From assembly GCF_002902725.1 (NCBI RefSeq), contig NZ_PPRT01000034.1, positions 1-64,000 of the forward strand: a DNA stretch of 64,000 nucleotides. The letters run 5' to 3'. Below the pieces are notes generated by a model that was not told where the DNA came from, made no database searches, and saw only the letters and a program-made list of their open reading frames with translations. Source of the stretch: Staphylococcus caprae (GTDB taxonomy: Bacteria > Bacillota > Bacilli > Staphylococcales > Staphylococcaceae). Shown piece after piece: positions 8,101-17,790 of this stretch. Position numbers and translations under genes: made by a program. Position 1 is the first letter of the stretch. The number at the start of each line of letters is the position of its first letter.

Positions 8101-8715
8101 TTACATAAACGCGATAATAGCTGATACACCGATATATGAAACCACTAAGAATACAATTAATGAAATCCAAGTGAATACACGTTGAGATTTCTTAGATTGT
8201 AAAAAGCCCCACGTCACACAGAATGACCATAAACCATTTGCGAAGTGGAATACCACAGCAATAATACAAATGATATAGAAAATTGCCCATAATGGATTTT
8301 TCAATGTTTCATGCATCATATTGTAATCTACTGCTTTACCGAAAAATGCTTTCTGTAAGCGTGTTTGCCATAAGTGCATTGCAATAAATACGAACGCTAA
8401 AATACCACTAACACGTTGGAAAAAGAACATCCAGTTTCTGAATAAAGAATAATGTCCGATGTTTTCCTTAGCAGTAAATGCAATATGTAGTCCAAATAAA
8501 CCATGGTATAACAATGGAATGTAGATAAGTACAAATTCAACCACTAAAAGAAATGGTAATGATTCCATAAAACCAGATGCTTTATTGAAAGCTTCTGCGC
8601 CTTGTGTTGCTTGATGGTTTACCAATAGGTGAACAATTAAAAATGCACCGATTGGGATAATACCTAATAACGAATGAAGTCGTCTAAGGTAAAATTCGTT
8701 TTTTGATTGAGCCAA
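8101..8715 (-). CDS. sdhC: succinate dehydrogenase cytochrome b558 subunit
   Basis: A 204-residue membrane anchor with five predicted hydrophobic helices, of the Bacillus-type single-anchor diheme cytochrome b558. Candidate heme ligands are the histidines in LHSLLG, HLLVNH, GLHI, MHLW and FHFANG. It passes electrons to menaquinone. The start is TTG at 8715 with a GGGGGG-type ribosome site eight bases before it. First gene of the operon, consistent with the cre-like site upstream. Confidence 0.95.
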   Translation of the reverse strand: MAQSKNEFYLRRLHSLLGIIPIGAFLIVHLLVNHQATQGAEAFNKASGFMESLPFLLVVEFVLIYIPLLYHGLFGLHIAFTAKENIGHYSLFRNWMFFFQRVSGILAFVFIAMHLWQTRLQKAFFGKAVDYNMMHETLKNPLWAIFYIICIIAVVFHFANGLWSFCVTWGFLQSKKSQRVFTWISLIVFLVVSYIGVSAIIAFM

Positions 8716-9066
8716 AAGGAGTCCCCCCTGTGAAACAAATAATTAAATTTGCTAATTCCCCCAAAATTGTATGCAATATGCCCCGAAATTCCATATAAAA
8801 GACTAGCATACATTTACTTCTTTATTTTGTACTTGCACGCCAAAACATCACAAAGAAAGTAAATGAGTTATGAATCCACACACAAGTATTGCTTAAAAAA
8901 GTAAAAGGCTAGTGATTTAATAGAATTCTTTAATAAAGATGTGACGACTCATGGCTGTTGTTATCAATACCTAATTGATAACACTTCTCATTTAGAAAAC
9001 GCTTCCACACAACCTTAAAAAAATTAGCTTTTTGTTAACCATATTGTAACATTATTTCTAGTATTT
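8716..9066 (-). promoter_or_regulatory. sdhCAB upstream region with cre-like site
   Basis: A gene-free stretch of about 390 bases. AGAAAACGCTTCCA at 8994-9007 matches the CcpA cre consensus at all but two informative positions; catabolite repression of sdh is known in staphylococci. The rest is AT-rich; the start site cannot be fixed with confidence. Confidence 0.5.
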
Positions 9067-9068
9067 TT

Positions 9069-9106
9069 GGGCATGAGAATAATTCTCACACCCATTTTTT
9101 TAAATT
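9069..9106 (-). terminator. terminator of uvrC
   Basis: GGGCATGAGAAT and ATTCTCACACCC (9070-9094) form a near-perfect stem followed on the plus strand by ATTTTTTT and preceded by A/T-rich sequence; it lies immediately after the uvrC stop. Confidence 0.6.
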
Positions 9107-9107
9107 T

Positions 9108-10892
9108 TTACTTATTTTGTAGGGCTTGTTGTAGGTTTTTCGCAACTTTTTCTGGTAAACCAGATTTTTTTAAATCATCTAAGCTGGCTTCTTTCATCTT
9201 CTTAATAGAGCCAAATGTTCTTAAAAGTGTAGTTTTTCTCTTGGAGCCGATACCATCTACATCATCCAATACTGATTTGAGTCCAGTTTTTTGTCTAGTT
9301 TGTCTATGAAATGTAATTGCAAAACGGTGTACCTCATCTTGTATTCGATGAAGTAAATAAAACGCTTGGCTATTTTTCTTTAATGGAACAACTTCTGCAC
9401 TTGCACCATAGAGTAATTCTGATGTTTGGTGTTTATCATTCTTTTGGAGACCAGCGACAGGAATATCTAATCCTAATTCATTTTCAAGGACATCCATTAC
9501 CCCATTCATATGACCTTTACCACCATCAACAATAATTAAATCTGGTAATGGAAGACCTTCATTTAATACACGCGTGTATCGACGTCGAACAACTTCGCGC
9601 ATTGACTTATAATCATCAGGGCCTTCTACTGTTTTAATCTTATATTTACGGTAGCCTTTCTTATCTGGTTTACCATCTACGAATGTAACCATCGCAGAAA
9701 CTGGATCCACGCCTTGAATATTAGAATTATCAAAAGCTTCTATTCTAATAGGTGTTTGAATTCCCATACGTTCACCTAATTCTTCAATCGCTTTTACTGT
9801 ACGAGATTCATCTCTCGCAATCAATTCAAATTTATTCTCTAATTGGACCTCGGCATTATGATTGGCTAAATCAATCATTTCTTTTTTGCTACCACGAGAT
9901 GGTTGAACAATTTTGGTATCAACCACTGATTTAATAATATCTTTATCAAGATTTTTCGGTACATGAACTTCTTTCGGAAGGATATGTTGATTGAGACTAT
10001 AAAATTGACCAATAAATGTATAGAACTCTTCTTCTTCCGTCTGCTGAATGGGTATCATCGTTGCATCGCGTTTAATCATATTTCCCTGTCTGATAAAGAA
10101 TACTTGGACACACATCCAACCTTTGGACACGCTATAACCAAAGACATCTCTAATCGTATTATCCGTAGACATAATTTTTTGTTTCTTAGTTAAATTATGA
10201 ATATGTTGAATCATATCACGATACTCTTTCGCTTGTTCGAAATCGAGAGATTCACTCGCTTTAGTCATTTTATCTTCGAGATTATTAATAATGGTTTTAT
10301 CTTCACCATTTAGAAAGTCCGTAATTTCTTTAGTCATTTGAGCGTAGACATTTAAATCAACATCATACACACATGGACCCATACATTGCCCAATATGATA
10401 ATATAGGCATAATTTATCCGGCATATTATCACATTTTCTAAATGGATAAATACGGTCTAGTAATTTTTTAGTCTCTTGTGCCGAATAAGCATTGGGATAA
10501 GGTCCAAAATATTTCCCTGTCCCTTTCTTTACCGTACGAGTCACTATAAGACGCGGATGCTTCTCTTTTGTAATCTTAATAAATGGATAACTTTTATCGT
10601 CTTTAAGTAATATATTGTATCGTGGCTGATACTGTTTAATTAAGTTTAGTTCCAATAACAACGACTCTGTTTCACTAGACGTGACGATAAACTCGAAATT
10701 TCTTATTTCACTTACGAGTCGGGTTGTTTTAGCATCGTGCGCACCAGTAAAGTAAGAACGTAGTCGGTTTCTTAACTTTTTCGCTTTCCCCACATAAATA
10801 ACCTGAGCATTTCTATCCTTCATTAAATAGCAACCAGGTTCTAAAGGTACGACATTGAGTTTTTCTTTAATTTTCTTTTGATAATCCTCCAA
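9108..10892 (-). CDS. uvrC: excinuclease ABC subunit C
   Basis: A 594-residue nucleotide-excision-repair nuclease making both incisions around UvrAB-marked lesions. Domains in order: GIY-YIG nuclease (residues 13-95, [18 protein letters not shown]), Cys-containing linker, UVR motif (about 200-235), RNase H-like C-terminal endonuclease ([10 protein letters not shown]...[10 protein letters not shown]) and tandem helix-hairpin-helix at the end. The start is TTG at 10892, eight bases after GGAGGAGG; no ATG lies nearby in frame. Sits next to trxA, as in other staphylococci. Confidence 0.97.
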   Translation of the reverse strand: MEDYQKKIKEKLNVVPLEPGCYLMKDRNAQVIYVGKAKKLRNRLRSYFTGAHDAKTTRLVSEIRNFEFIVTSSETESLLLELNLIKQYQPRYNILLKDDKSYPFIKITKEKHPRLIVTRTVKKGTGKYFGPYPNAYSAQETKKLLDRIYPFRKCDNMPDKLCLYYHIGQCMGPCVYDVDLNVYAQMTKEITDFLNGEDKTIINNLEDKMTKASESLDFEQAKEYRDMIQHIHNLTKKQKIMSTDNTIRDVFGYSVSKGWMCVQVFFIRQGNMIKRDATMIPIQQTEEEEFYTFIGQFYSLNQHILPKEVHVPKNLDKDIIKSVVDTKIVQPSRGSKKEMIDLANHNAEVQLENKFELIARDESRTVKAIEELGERMGIQTPIRIEAFDNSNIQGVDPVSAMVTFVDGKPDKKGYRKYKIKTVEGPDDYKSMREVVRRRYTRVLNEGLPLPDLIIVDGGKGHMNGVMDVLENELGLDIPVAGLQKNDKHQTSELLYGASAEVVPLKKNSQAFYLLHRIQDEVHRFAITFHRQTRQKTGLKSVLDDVDGIGSKRKTTLLRTFGSIKKMKEASLDDLKKSGLPEKVAKNLQQALQNK

Positions 10893-10948
10893 TGGCCTCC
10901 TCCTTTCTTCAATTTTTTGAAAATAAATGTTCCAATAACATAATAAAG

Positions 10949-10978
10949 CTGGAGCATTTACTTAATGAAATGCCCCAG
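10949..10978 (-). terminator. terminator of trxA
   Basis: CTGGAGCATTT (10949-10959) and AAATGCCCCAG (10968-10978) form a stem followed leftward by a short T-rich tract, between trxA and uvrC. Confidence 0.75.
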
Positions 10979-10996
10979 TCTTCAGTCATCTATTTC

Positions 10997-11311
10997 TTAT
11001 AGGTGTTTATCTAATACTTCTGCTAAGTTTTCTTTAGGTTGGAAACCTACAACTTTATCAACTGGTTGACCATCTTTAAATACGATTAAAGTTGGAATAC
11101 TCATTACTTCGTATTTCGCAGCAGTTGATGGGTTTTCATCAACATCTAATTTTAAAATATCAGCTTTACCATCATAGTCCCCAGCTAATTCTTCTAAAAC
11201 TGGAGCGATCATTTTACAAGGTCCACACCAAGTAGCCCAGAAATCTACTAATTTAACGCCAGATTCAATTTTTGTATCGAAATCAGAATCAGTTACTTTT
11301 ACGATTGCCAT
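10997..11311 (-). CDS. trxA: thioredoxin
   Basis: A 104-residue thioredoxin reducing protein disulfides. The active site WCGPCK gives Cys29 and Cys32; the cis-proline loop SIPT is near 74. I use the ATG at 11311 (MAIVKVTD), which has AAGGAGG ten bases upstream and gives the family length; the in-frame TTG at 11320 is too close to that ribosome site. Monocistronic, with its own terminator. Confidence 0.97.
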   Translation of the reverse strand: MAIVKVTDSDFDTKIESGVKLVDFWATWCGPCKMIAPVLEELAGDYDGKADILKLDVDENPSTAAKYEVMSIPTLIVFKDGQPVDKVVGFQPKENLAEVLDKHL

Positions 11312-11510
11312 AAATGCCAATCCTCCTTAATTTTTCAATGATGAGCAAATTATAACAGACTTTAAGCGTAACTGCATTGCTATTGCTCAATTAAAGTATT
11401 GTTATCGTTTTGCTCTATCATATCATTTTTAATTATCAATAATACTGCGTTCATTGTACGTTATTTTCTCAAAAAATCAAATGCAGTGCTCTCTCAAAAT
11501 CAACAACACT

Positions 11511-13859
11511 TTATTTAAGTTCTGCTACAGTAACACCAAATCCACCTTCACTTGGCATACCACCTCTAAAGTTGCTTACACTTTTATGTTTTTTTAAGTG
11601 CTGTTGCACACCTTTTTGAAGTGCGCCGGTACCTTTACCATGTATTATATAGACTTGCTCGTAATTACTTAACACTGCTTGATCGAGGTATTGATCCAAT
11701 TCCGTTAACGCTTCTTCATAACGATAACCTCTTAGATCAAGTTCAGTTTTGATCGTTTGTCTATTTTGGCGAGTGACCATTTTCGTCGGTTTTTCTTTTT
11801 TCTTCTTCGTTTTCTCTAAATCTTCAATAGGTAATTTCATTTTAATAATACCCATTTGTACTACTGCTTCATCTTCGCCTACGAGTTCTAGCACTTCCCC
11901 TTTTTGACCATAGGATAGTACTTTCACTTCATCACCAGCGTTGATCTTATCGTATTTCTTCTTCTGAACATTTTGTTTAATTGATTTTTCTTCATATTGT
12001 TCATCCAATTGCTTTTTCTTATCAATTAATTCATGTTCTTTAACCTCAACGCCTTTATTATCCCTTAAATCTCTTAATTCTTTAAGAATTGAGTCCGCTT
12101 CTTTAGTTGCTGATTTCACGCGTTGATTTGCTTTTTCCTTAGATTCGTCCATTAATGATTTTTCGTAATTTTGGTATTGCTGATATTGTTTTGATAGTGC
12201 ATCGTGCGTTTCTTGAGCTTCACGTACAAGTCGATCTAACTCAATTCTTTGTTCATCCACACGTTTAGAATTTCTCTCCAATGATTCAATCATTGAATTG
12301 ATTTCTTGTTCATCTGTACCAATCATTGTCTTCGCTTTATTAATGATGTTGAGGCTGAGACCTAACTTTTTAGAAATATCGAATGCATTAGAACGTCCAG
12401 GTACACCCATCAATAGTTTATAGGTCGGACTTAACGTATCCACATCAAATTCAACACTCGCGTTCATCACACCTTCACGATTGTAACTATAAGCTTTCAA
12501 TTCAGGATAATGTGTTGTCGCCATGACAAGTGATCCTAAGTTGCGAACGTAATCGAGTATACTCATTGCTAAGGCAGCACCTTCACTCGGATCTGTTCCA
12601 GCTCCTAATTCATCAAATAATATTAAGCTATTTTTATCTGCTTCATGTAAGATCTCGACTATATTTTTCATATGAGAAGAAAATGTTGATAGTGACTGTT
12701 CTATCGACTGTTCATCGCCAATATCGCAGTACACATTTTCGAAAACACTTAACTGACTGCCATCTAAAGTAGGTACTAATAACCCTGATTGCGCCATCAC
12801 AATAATAAGCCCTAGCGTTTTGAGTGTAACTGTTTTACCACCTGTATTCGGTCCAGTAATAATGACCGTTTCCACATCATCAATAAATTCAATCGTGTTC
12901 GCAACGACTGTTTCCTTATTTAATAATGGATGAAACGCATTAGGTAAATAAACCGTTCGTTCCTTTTTAAAAGTAGGTTTCGTCCCCTTAATTGAACGTG
13001 CATAGCGCGCTTTAGCCGTTAAGAAATCGATTTGGCCCATCACTGATTCAGCAATGAGTAACGCATCAGCCTCTGCAGCTACTTGCCCAGTCAGTTCAGT
13101 AAGAATTCGTTCTCGTTCTACCGCCTCATCATTACGTAAACGGCTGATTTGATTATTCATTTCAACTACAGAACTCGGTTCGATGTAAAGTGTCTGTCCA
13201 GAAGCTGATTGATCATGAACAATACCATTGAAATCTTGACGATATTCCGCTTTGACAGGAATCACATTGCGATCATTTCTAACTGTTACAATCGCATCAG
13301 ATAATTTCTTTTGATTACTTTGACTTTTAACAATACGGTCTAAATTTTGACGAATGCGTTGATTTGTACTAGAAATTTTACTTCTAATTCCCTGTAATGC
13401 ATAACTTGCATGATCAAATAAATCATATGTGTCACATTTATCTTTAATTTCTTGGAATAAATCACTCAATACAGGTAGCTGATTCATTTTTTCGTCTAAA
13501 ATAGGATACTTTACTTCTTCATCTTCTTCTAAAAGTTGGTTATAGAATGTCTTGAATTGATTTTGTACTTGAATCAATCGTTTAATCACATTGAGTTCTG
13601 TGACATTCAGTACGCCACCAATATTCGCTCTATGAATGAGTGGTGAGACCTTTGCTAGGCCACTCAAACTTGGTAAACGATGTTTATTGTAGATTTGAGA
13701 AATTTCATCGGTTTCATTAATTTGAAATTCTACCGTATCAAAATCTGTCGCCGGAGCCATTTGCTCTACCTTTTCACGACCTAAATCACTTATCGTTTCT
13801 TCAGCGACGAATGATTTAATTTTATCGAATTCCAAGACATCTAATGTTTTCTGTCTCAT
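11511..13859 (-). CDS. mutS2: endonuclease MutS2 / ribosome-collision factor
   Basis: A 782-residue MutS2. It has a MutS-like clamp region, an ABC ATPase core with GPNTGGKT near residue 335, [12 protein letters not shown] and [12 protein letters not shown], a long coiled coil (about 515-625), a KOW-like segment and the C-terminal Smr domain (ELDLRGYR...[12 protein letters not shown]). MutS2 has been linked to suppressing recombination and to splitting collided ribosomes. GAGGGATTGC precedes the ATG. It starts ten bases after the polX stop, so the two are likely co-transcribed. Confidence 0.96.
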   Translation of the reverse strand: MRQKTLDVLEFDKIKSFVAEETISDLGREKVEQMAPATDFDTVEFQINETDEISQIYNKHRLPSLSGLAKVSPLIHRANIGGVLNVTELNVIKRLIQVQNQFKTFYNQLLEEDEEVKYPILDEKMNQLPVLSDLFQEIKDKCDTYDLFDHASYALQGIRSKISSTNQRIRQNLDRIVKSQSNQKKLSDAIVTVRNDRNVIPVKAEYRQDFNGIVHDQSASGQTLYIEPSSVVEMNNQISRLRNDEAVERERILTELTGQVAAEADALLIAESVMGQIDFLTAKARYARSIKGTKPTFKKERTVYLPNAFHPLLNKETVVANTIEFIDDVETVIITGPNTGGKTVTLKTLGLIIVMAQSGLLVPTLDGSQLSVFENVYCDIGDEQSIEQSLSTFSSHMKNIVEILHEADKNSLILFDELGAGTDPSEGAALAMSILDYVRNLGSLVMATTHYPELKAYSYNREGVMNASVEFDVDTLSPTYKLLMGVPGRSNAFDISKKLGLSLNIINKAKTMIGTDEQEINSMIESLERNSKRVDEQRIELDRLVREAQETHDALSKQYQQYQNYEKSLMDESKEKANQRVKSATKEADSILKELRDLRDNKGVEVKEHELIDKKKQLDEQYEEKSIKQNVQKKKYDKINAGDEVKVLSYGQKGEVLELVGEDEAVVQMGIIKMKLPIEDLEKTKKKKEKPTKMVTRQNRQTIKTELDLRGYRYEEALTELDQYLDQAVLSNYEQVYIIHGKGTGALQKGVQQHLKKHKSVSNFRGGMPSEGGFGVTVAELK

Positions 13860-13868
13860 GCAATCCCT

Positions 13869-15581
13869 CTATTTCTTCAATTTAATATTATTTTCAATGA
13901 ATGATTTAAACGCTTCTCGTGATAACGTATTAATCACTCTATCTTTTTTAACAAAACCTTTTTGTGCAGTCGCAACCCCATATTTCATAAATTCCAAATG
14001 ATTCGTATGATGAGCGTCCGTATTGATAGTTAACTTCACATTTGGGTATTTACGTACCGTTTCAGCATTTAGATCTAAACGCTTAGGGTTCGCATTTATT
14101 TCTAAAATGGTATGAGTTTCCTCAGCAAGTTGCATCAATTTCTCTATATTAGGTTCATAACCAGGACGTCGTCCAATAATTCGGCCTGTTGGATGAGCGA
14201 TATGACGAACATATGGATTTCTACATGCCGTTTCTAATCGTTTCATAATTTCTTCTTCAGATTGATTAAAACTTTGGTGAATCGCGGCAATAACATAATC
14301 AAGTTGTTTTAGAACGTCATCTTCATAATCTAATGAACCATCTGGCAAAATATCCATTTCCGTACCAGAATATATATCAATGTCTTTATATTCTTCATTT
14401 AACTTTTTAATTTCTTCATTTTGGCGTAGAAGACGCTCAACCTGTAATCCATTTGCAACTTTTAAACTTTGAGAGTGGTCTGTAATAACCATAAACTGAT
14501 AACCTTTAGCAATATTTGCCTCAATCATATCTCTAATTGAAAAAGCCCCATCACTATAGGTTGTATGCATATGAATATCACCATTAATATCATTTAATTG
14601 AATGATATCGCTTAAATCTTTATCAAATTCACTACCATCTTCACGCATCGCTAGTGCAATCCAATTCACATTAAAGTGTTGATATATTTCTTCTTCACTC
14701 TGGTACTGTAATAAATTTCCATCCGCTTGTTCAATTCCGTATTCACTTACTTTTTCATTACGTTCCTTAGCTAATTGACGGATACGGATATTGTGATCTT
14801 TTGAACCAGTGAAATGTTGAAGCGTATGATAAAAAGCTTCAGGTTCTATCAATCTGAAGTCTACACCAATCGTCTCATCGTCATATGATAACTCTAAAGA
14901 CACCTTCGTATCTCCTACCGCCACTTCTTTTATTTTATTTGGAATTTCAAGCAATTGTTGTTGTACCTTTTCAGGAGCGCGCGTGCTAATAATAAAATCT
15001 AAATCCTTACTCATTTCTTTGTAACGTCTAAAACTACCCGCTGAAGAATAATTATCAACATCATCCAATTGTTTAATAAATTCAATGATTTCATTGTTTA
15101 ATCCTCTCATTTGGTCAATCGGGTAGCGTTCTTTTTTAGCGCCTAGAGCTTTAACCGCTTCTAAAATGTTTTGTTCTGTTTTCTTAGCGAATCCACTTAA
15201 TTCACTTACTTTCCCCTCTTCACAAGCCTTTTGTAAACTTGCTTTATCAGTAATATGAAGCTCTTTATATAATTTAGCTATTTTCTTACTACCTAAGCCT
15301 TGAATCTTCAATAATGGGACTAAACCTTCAGGCACTTCCTTTTGTAGTTCTTCTAGAGCTGTAGATTGACCTGTTTCTCTATATTCATTAATAACGTCCC
15401 CCACGCCTTTACCAATACCTTTAAGCTCTGTAACATCCTCAATTTCATCCAGTGGACGTTCATCAATTTCTAAACTTTGTGCTGCCTTTCTATATGCAGA
15501 TACTTTAAAGGTATTTTCACCTTTTAATTCCATATAAGTTGCTATTTTCTCTAATAATTGAATTACATCTTTTTTAGTCAT
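13869..15581 (-). CDS. polX: DNA polymerase/3'-5' exonuclease PolX
   Basis: A 570-residue family X polymerase. The N-terminal helix-hairpin-helix and 8-kDa-like region (1-100) is followed by the nucleotidyltransferase core (SFRRYKEMSKDLDFIIS) and a C-terminal PHP domain with GDIHMHTTYSDG, HSQSL, DGSLDYED and DAHHT metal ligands giving 3'-5' exonuclease. It acts in gap filling and repair. I start at the ATG at 15581 (MTKKDVIQLL), with GGAGAGATGTAT upstream; the longer frame adds only eleven unsupported residues. Operon with mutS2. Confidence 0.95.
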   Translation of the reverse strand: MTKKDVIQLLEKIATYMELKGENTFKVSAYRKAAQSLEIDERPLDEIEDVTELKGIGKGVGDVINEYRETGQSTALEELQKEVPEGLVPLLKIQGLGSKKIAKLYKELHITDKASLQKACEEGKVSELSGFAKKTEQNILEAVKALGAKKERYPIDQMRGLNNEIIEFIKQLDDVDNYSSAGSFRRYKEMSKDLDFIISTRAPEKVQQQLLEIPNKIKEVAVGDTKVSLELSYDDETIGVDFRLIEPEAFYHTLQHFTGSKDHNIRIRQLAKERNEKVSEYGIEQADGNLLQYQSEEEIYQHFNVNWIALAMREDGSEFDKDLSDIIQLNDINGDIHMHTTYSDGAFSIRDMIEANIAKGYQFMVITDHSQSLKVANGLQVERLLRQNEEIKKLNEEYKDIDIYSGTEMDILPDGSLDYEDDVLKQLDYVIAAIHQSFNQSEEEIMKRLETACRNPYVRHIAHPTGRIIGRRPGYEPNIEKLMQLAEETHTILEINANPKRLDLNAETVRKYPNVKLTINTDAHHTNHLEFMKYGVATAQKGFVKKDRVINTLSREAFKSFIENNIKLKK

Positions 15582-15601
15582 ATACATCTCTCCATAAAAA
15601 G

Positions 15602-15645
15602 AAGACCAGGACACAACATCAAAGTTCGCTCTTGTCCTGACCTCA
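15602..15645 (-). terminator. hairpin between cvpA and polX
   Basis: AGGACA near 15608 and TGTCCT near 15634 form a stem with flanking GGTC/GACC; leftward it is followed by TCTTTTT. It may attenuate readthrough from zapA-cvpA into polX-mutS2. Confidence 0.6.
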
Positions 15646-15654
15646 TATCATAGT

Positions 15655-16176
15655 TTATAAATTTAAAATAAAATGCGATACAAACGGCATATTTAAAATC
15701 CATCGTTTACATAATAGTGATTGTGAAATTTGGTTCTGTATAAACGTATCTGGATACAGAGAAATTAAATAAAGTCCAATTTGAATGACAATCAAACTCA
15801 TTAATATCCCTAAGATCACTCCCATTATACGACTTACTAAATGTAGTTTCTTATACGCCACTATCTTATCAAATGTAACAATAATTAGATACAAAATAAG
15901 CTTGACTAAAATCACTAATAAAATAAAAGCGACGATATTTTCAAACCTTTGTTGCAATGAATTAAAATGAATTGCATACTCTGTGTCGTAGGCAACTGTT
16001 TTAGGAAACGGTAAAAAAACAATCAGCCTCTTTGCAATAGGTTGATAGAATTGATATGCAATCCATAATGATACAATTGAAGAAATAAAATGTAATGTCG
16101 ACAACCAAATGCCTCTTCGAAAACCAATCACCATGAAATAAGCAATAATGATAATAACGATGAAATCGAAAATCAT
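15655..16176 (-). CDS. CvpA-family membrane protein
   Basis: A 173-residue protein with four hydrophobic helices (about 1-20, 25-45, 78-103, 117-140) matching the CvpA/colicin V production family. Function is not settled; homologues are linked to envelope stress or transport. It follows zapA directly (adjacent bases 16176/16177), so the two are coupled. The ATG start lies within the end of zapA's ribosome-proximal region. Confidence 0.85.
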   Translation of the reverse strand: MIFDFIVIIIIAYFMVIGFRRGIWLSTLHFISSIVSLWIAYQFYQPIAKRLIVFLPFPKTVAYDTEYAIHFNSLQQRFENIVAFILLVILVKLILYLIIVTFDKIVAYKKLHLVSRIMGVILGILMSLIVIQIGLYLISLYPDTFIQNQISQSLLCKRWILNMPFVSHFILNL

Positions 16177-16443
16177 CTATTCTTCACTTTGTTTTAATTG
16201 ATTGATTTCTTGTTGTAATCGACGATTTTCTTCTTCTAGTAAAACCTTTTCATGCATAATATTTACTGCTGTTAAAATCGATTTGCGTGTTGTATCTAAG
16301 CCTGCTGATTTTTGACCTAACTCTTGCATCTTCTCATCTACAAGATGTGCAACATAACGGATATGTTCAGGACTATCTTCGCCAATAATTGTGAAATGTT
16401 TATCGTTAATCGTAACATTTATTCTATTTTTAAATTCACCCAT
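16177..16443 (-). CDS. zapA: cell-division protein ZapA
   Basis: An 88-residue ZapA that binds and bundles FtsZ filaments at the division ring. The N-terminal globular part (VTINDKHFTIIGEDSPEHIRYVAHLVDEKM) is followed by a C-terminal coiled coil (EEENRRLQQEINQLKQSEE), the dimer helix of the family. Usual length. First gene of zapA-cvpA, divergent from rnhC. Confidence 0.93.
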   Translation of the reverse strand: MGEFKNRINVTINDKHFTIIGEDSPEHIRYVAHLVDEKMQELGQKSAGLDTTRKSILTAVNIMHEKVLLEEENRRLQQEINQLKQSEE

Positions 16444-16737
16444 ATTTAATTGCTCCTGACCTTATATTTAAATGATTTTAACTTTCTTTAGTTGACTTCT
16501 CAAAGAGGTTCGAACATCACCGTTTATCATGACCTCATATGAGATATGTACTTTTTTACTTATCAACACACATTATACATGAGAGTATTTAATTATGTAA
16601 GTAGCTGTTAACAAAACATTGAAACGACCAACTCGTGTTGATGATGTAATCTAAAATTAAGTTGTTTGGCTTAAATGTTTTCATTAGTAAAATTTGATAA
16701 AATGTAGAAATACGTAGTTAAAAGTGAGGATTGAAAA

Positions 16738-17673
16738 ATGGGAAATGTCGTTCATAAATTAACACAAAACGAAATTCAAAATTTAATGTCTAAAATACAA
16801 TTTGAAACGAGCAATTTGCCTCAAGGAATGAAAGCAAGAACGAAACATCAAAACACAACGATTAACATTTATAACTCAGGTAAAGTGATGTTTCAGGGGA
16901 AAAGTGCTGAAACAGTAGCGCTACAATTGTTGCCAAATGATGCTTCAGCTACTCCGACAGCTTCAACTAAGCCATCAACTAACGTTTCATCTACTATTAA
17001 ATACAATACACATAATTGCATTGGCAGTGACGAAGCCGGTAGTGGCGATTACTTTGGGCCTTTAACTGTCTGTGCTGCCTATGTTTCAGAAAAAAACGCT
17101 CAAGTATTAAAGACACTTGGTGTCGATGATTCGAAAAAATTAACCGATACTAAAATTGTAGAAATTGCAGAGCAATTAATTACATTTATTCCTCACTCAT
17201 TGCTTACACTTGATAACGTTAAATATAACGAACGTCAAAAAATGGGCTGGTCACAAGTTAAAATGAAAGCAGTTCTACATAATGAAGCAATTAAAAATGT
17301 TACTCAAAAAATTGAAATCGAAGACTTAGATTATATCGTTATTGACCAATTTGCTAAACGAGAAGTGTATCAACATTATGCTCTATCTGAACTACCGTTT
17401 CCTAAAAAGACTAAGTTCGAGACGAAAGGTGAATCTAAATCTTTAGCTATTGCAGCCGCAAGTATTATTTCTCGCTATGCTTTCGTAAAACATATGGATC
17501 ATATCACACGCCAAATTAAAATGGACGTTCCAAAAGGCGCAAGTAATAAAGTAGATTTATTTGCAGCAAAGGTCATACAAAAGTATGGAATCGGTCAACT
17601 AGATGCCATTTCTAAAAAGCATTTTAAAAATCGAGACAAAGCACTCGCTTTAATTGATAAAAAATATAATTAA
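16738..17673 (+). CDS. rnhC: ribonuclease HIII
   Basis: A 311-residue RNase HIII cutting RNA in RNA-DNA hybrids. The N-terminal TBP-like substrate-binding domain (about 1-75) is joined by a Thr/Ser/Pro linker ([16 protein letters not shown]) to the catalytic domain with [14 protein letters not shown] (Asp/Glu pair near 97-98), DDSKKL and the later catalytic Asp in IDQFAKR. GTGAGG-type site before the ATG; a GATAAAAT-like -10 lies at about 16696. Divergent from zapA across a 294-base AT-rich gap in which I see no other gene. Confidence 0.95.
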   Translation: MGNVVHKLTQNEIQNLMSKIQFETSNLPQGMKARTKHQNTTINIYNSGKVMFQGKSAETVALQLLPNDASATPTASTKPSTNVSSTIKYNTHNCIGSDEAGSGDYFGPLTVCAAYVSEKNAQVLKTLGVDDSKKLTDTKIVEIAEQLITFIPHSLLTLDNVKYNERQKMGWSQVKMKAVLHNEAIKNVTQKIEIEDLDYIVIDQFAKREVYQHYALSELPFPKKTKFETKGESKSLAIAAASIISRYAFVKHMDHITRQIKMDVPKGASNKVDLFAAKVIQKYGIGQLDAISKKHFKNRDKALALIDKKYN

Positions 17674-17676
17674 ACA

Positions 17677-17790
17677 GATAAAAGCTGAGATATCACTCGA
17701 TATCTCAGCTTTTTAACATATTGGCAGTGATAACTGAACTGAAAGTGCACTTATATCATGCTTCTTTCAATTCTAGTCATTACGCTCCAA
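17677..17790 (-). repeat. dispersed intergenic repeat, copy 2 (truncated)
   Basis: Read leftward from 17790: TTGGAGCGTAATGACTAG, then AATTGAAAGAAGCATGATAT, TGCCAATATGTTAAAAAGCTGAGATATC. This aligns with the 3' half of the copies at 39630 and 54217; the 5' half is missing. It provides the terminator between convergent rnhC and pheT. Confidence 0.75.
17681..17714 (+). terminator. rnhC terminator (repeat-derived, bidirectional)
   Basis: AAAGCTGAGATATC (17681-17694) pairs with GATATCTCAGCTTT (17699-17712) and runs into TTTTT. The stem is the terminal hairpin of the dispersed repeat family and can also end pheT leftward. Confidence 0.88.
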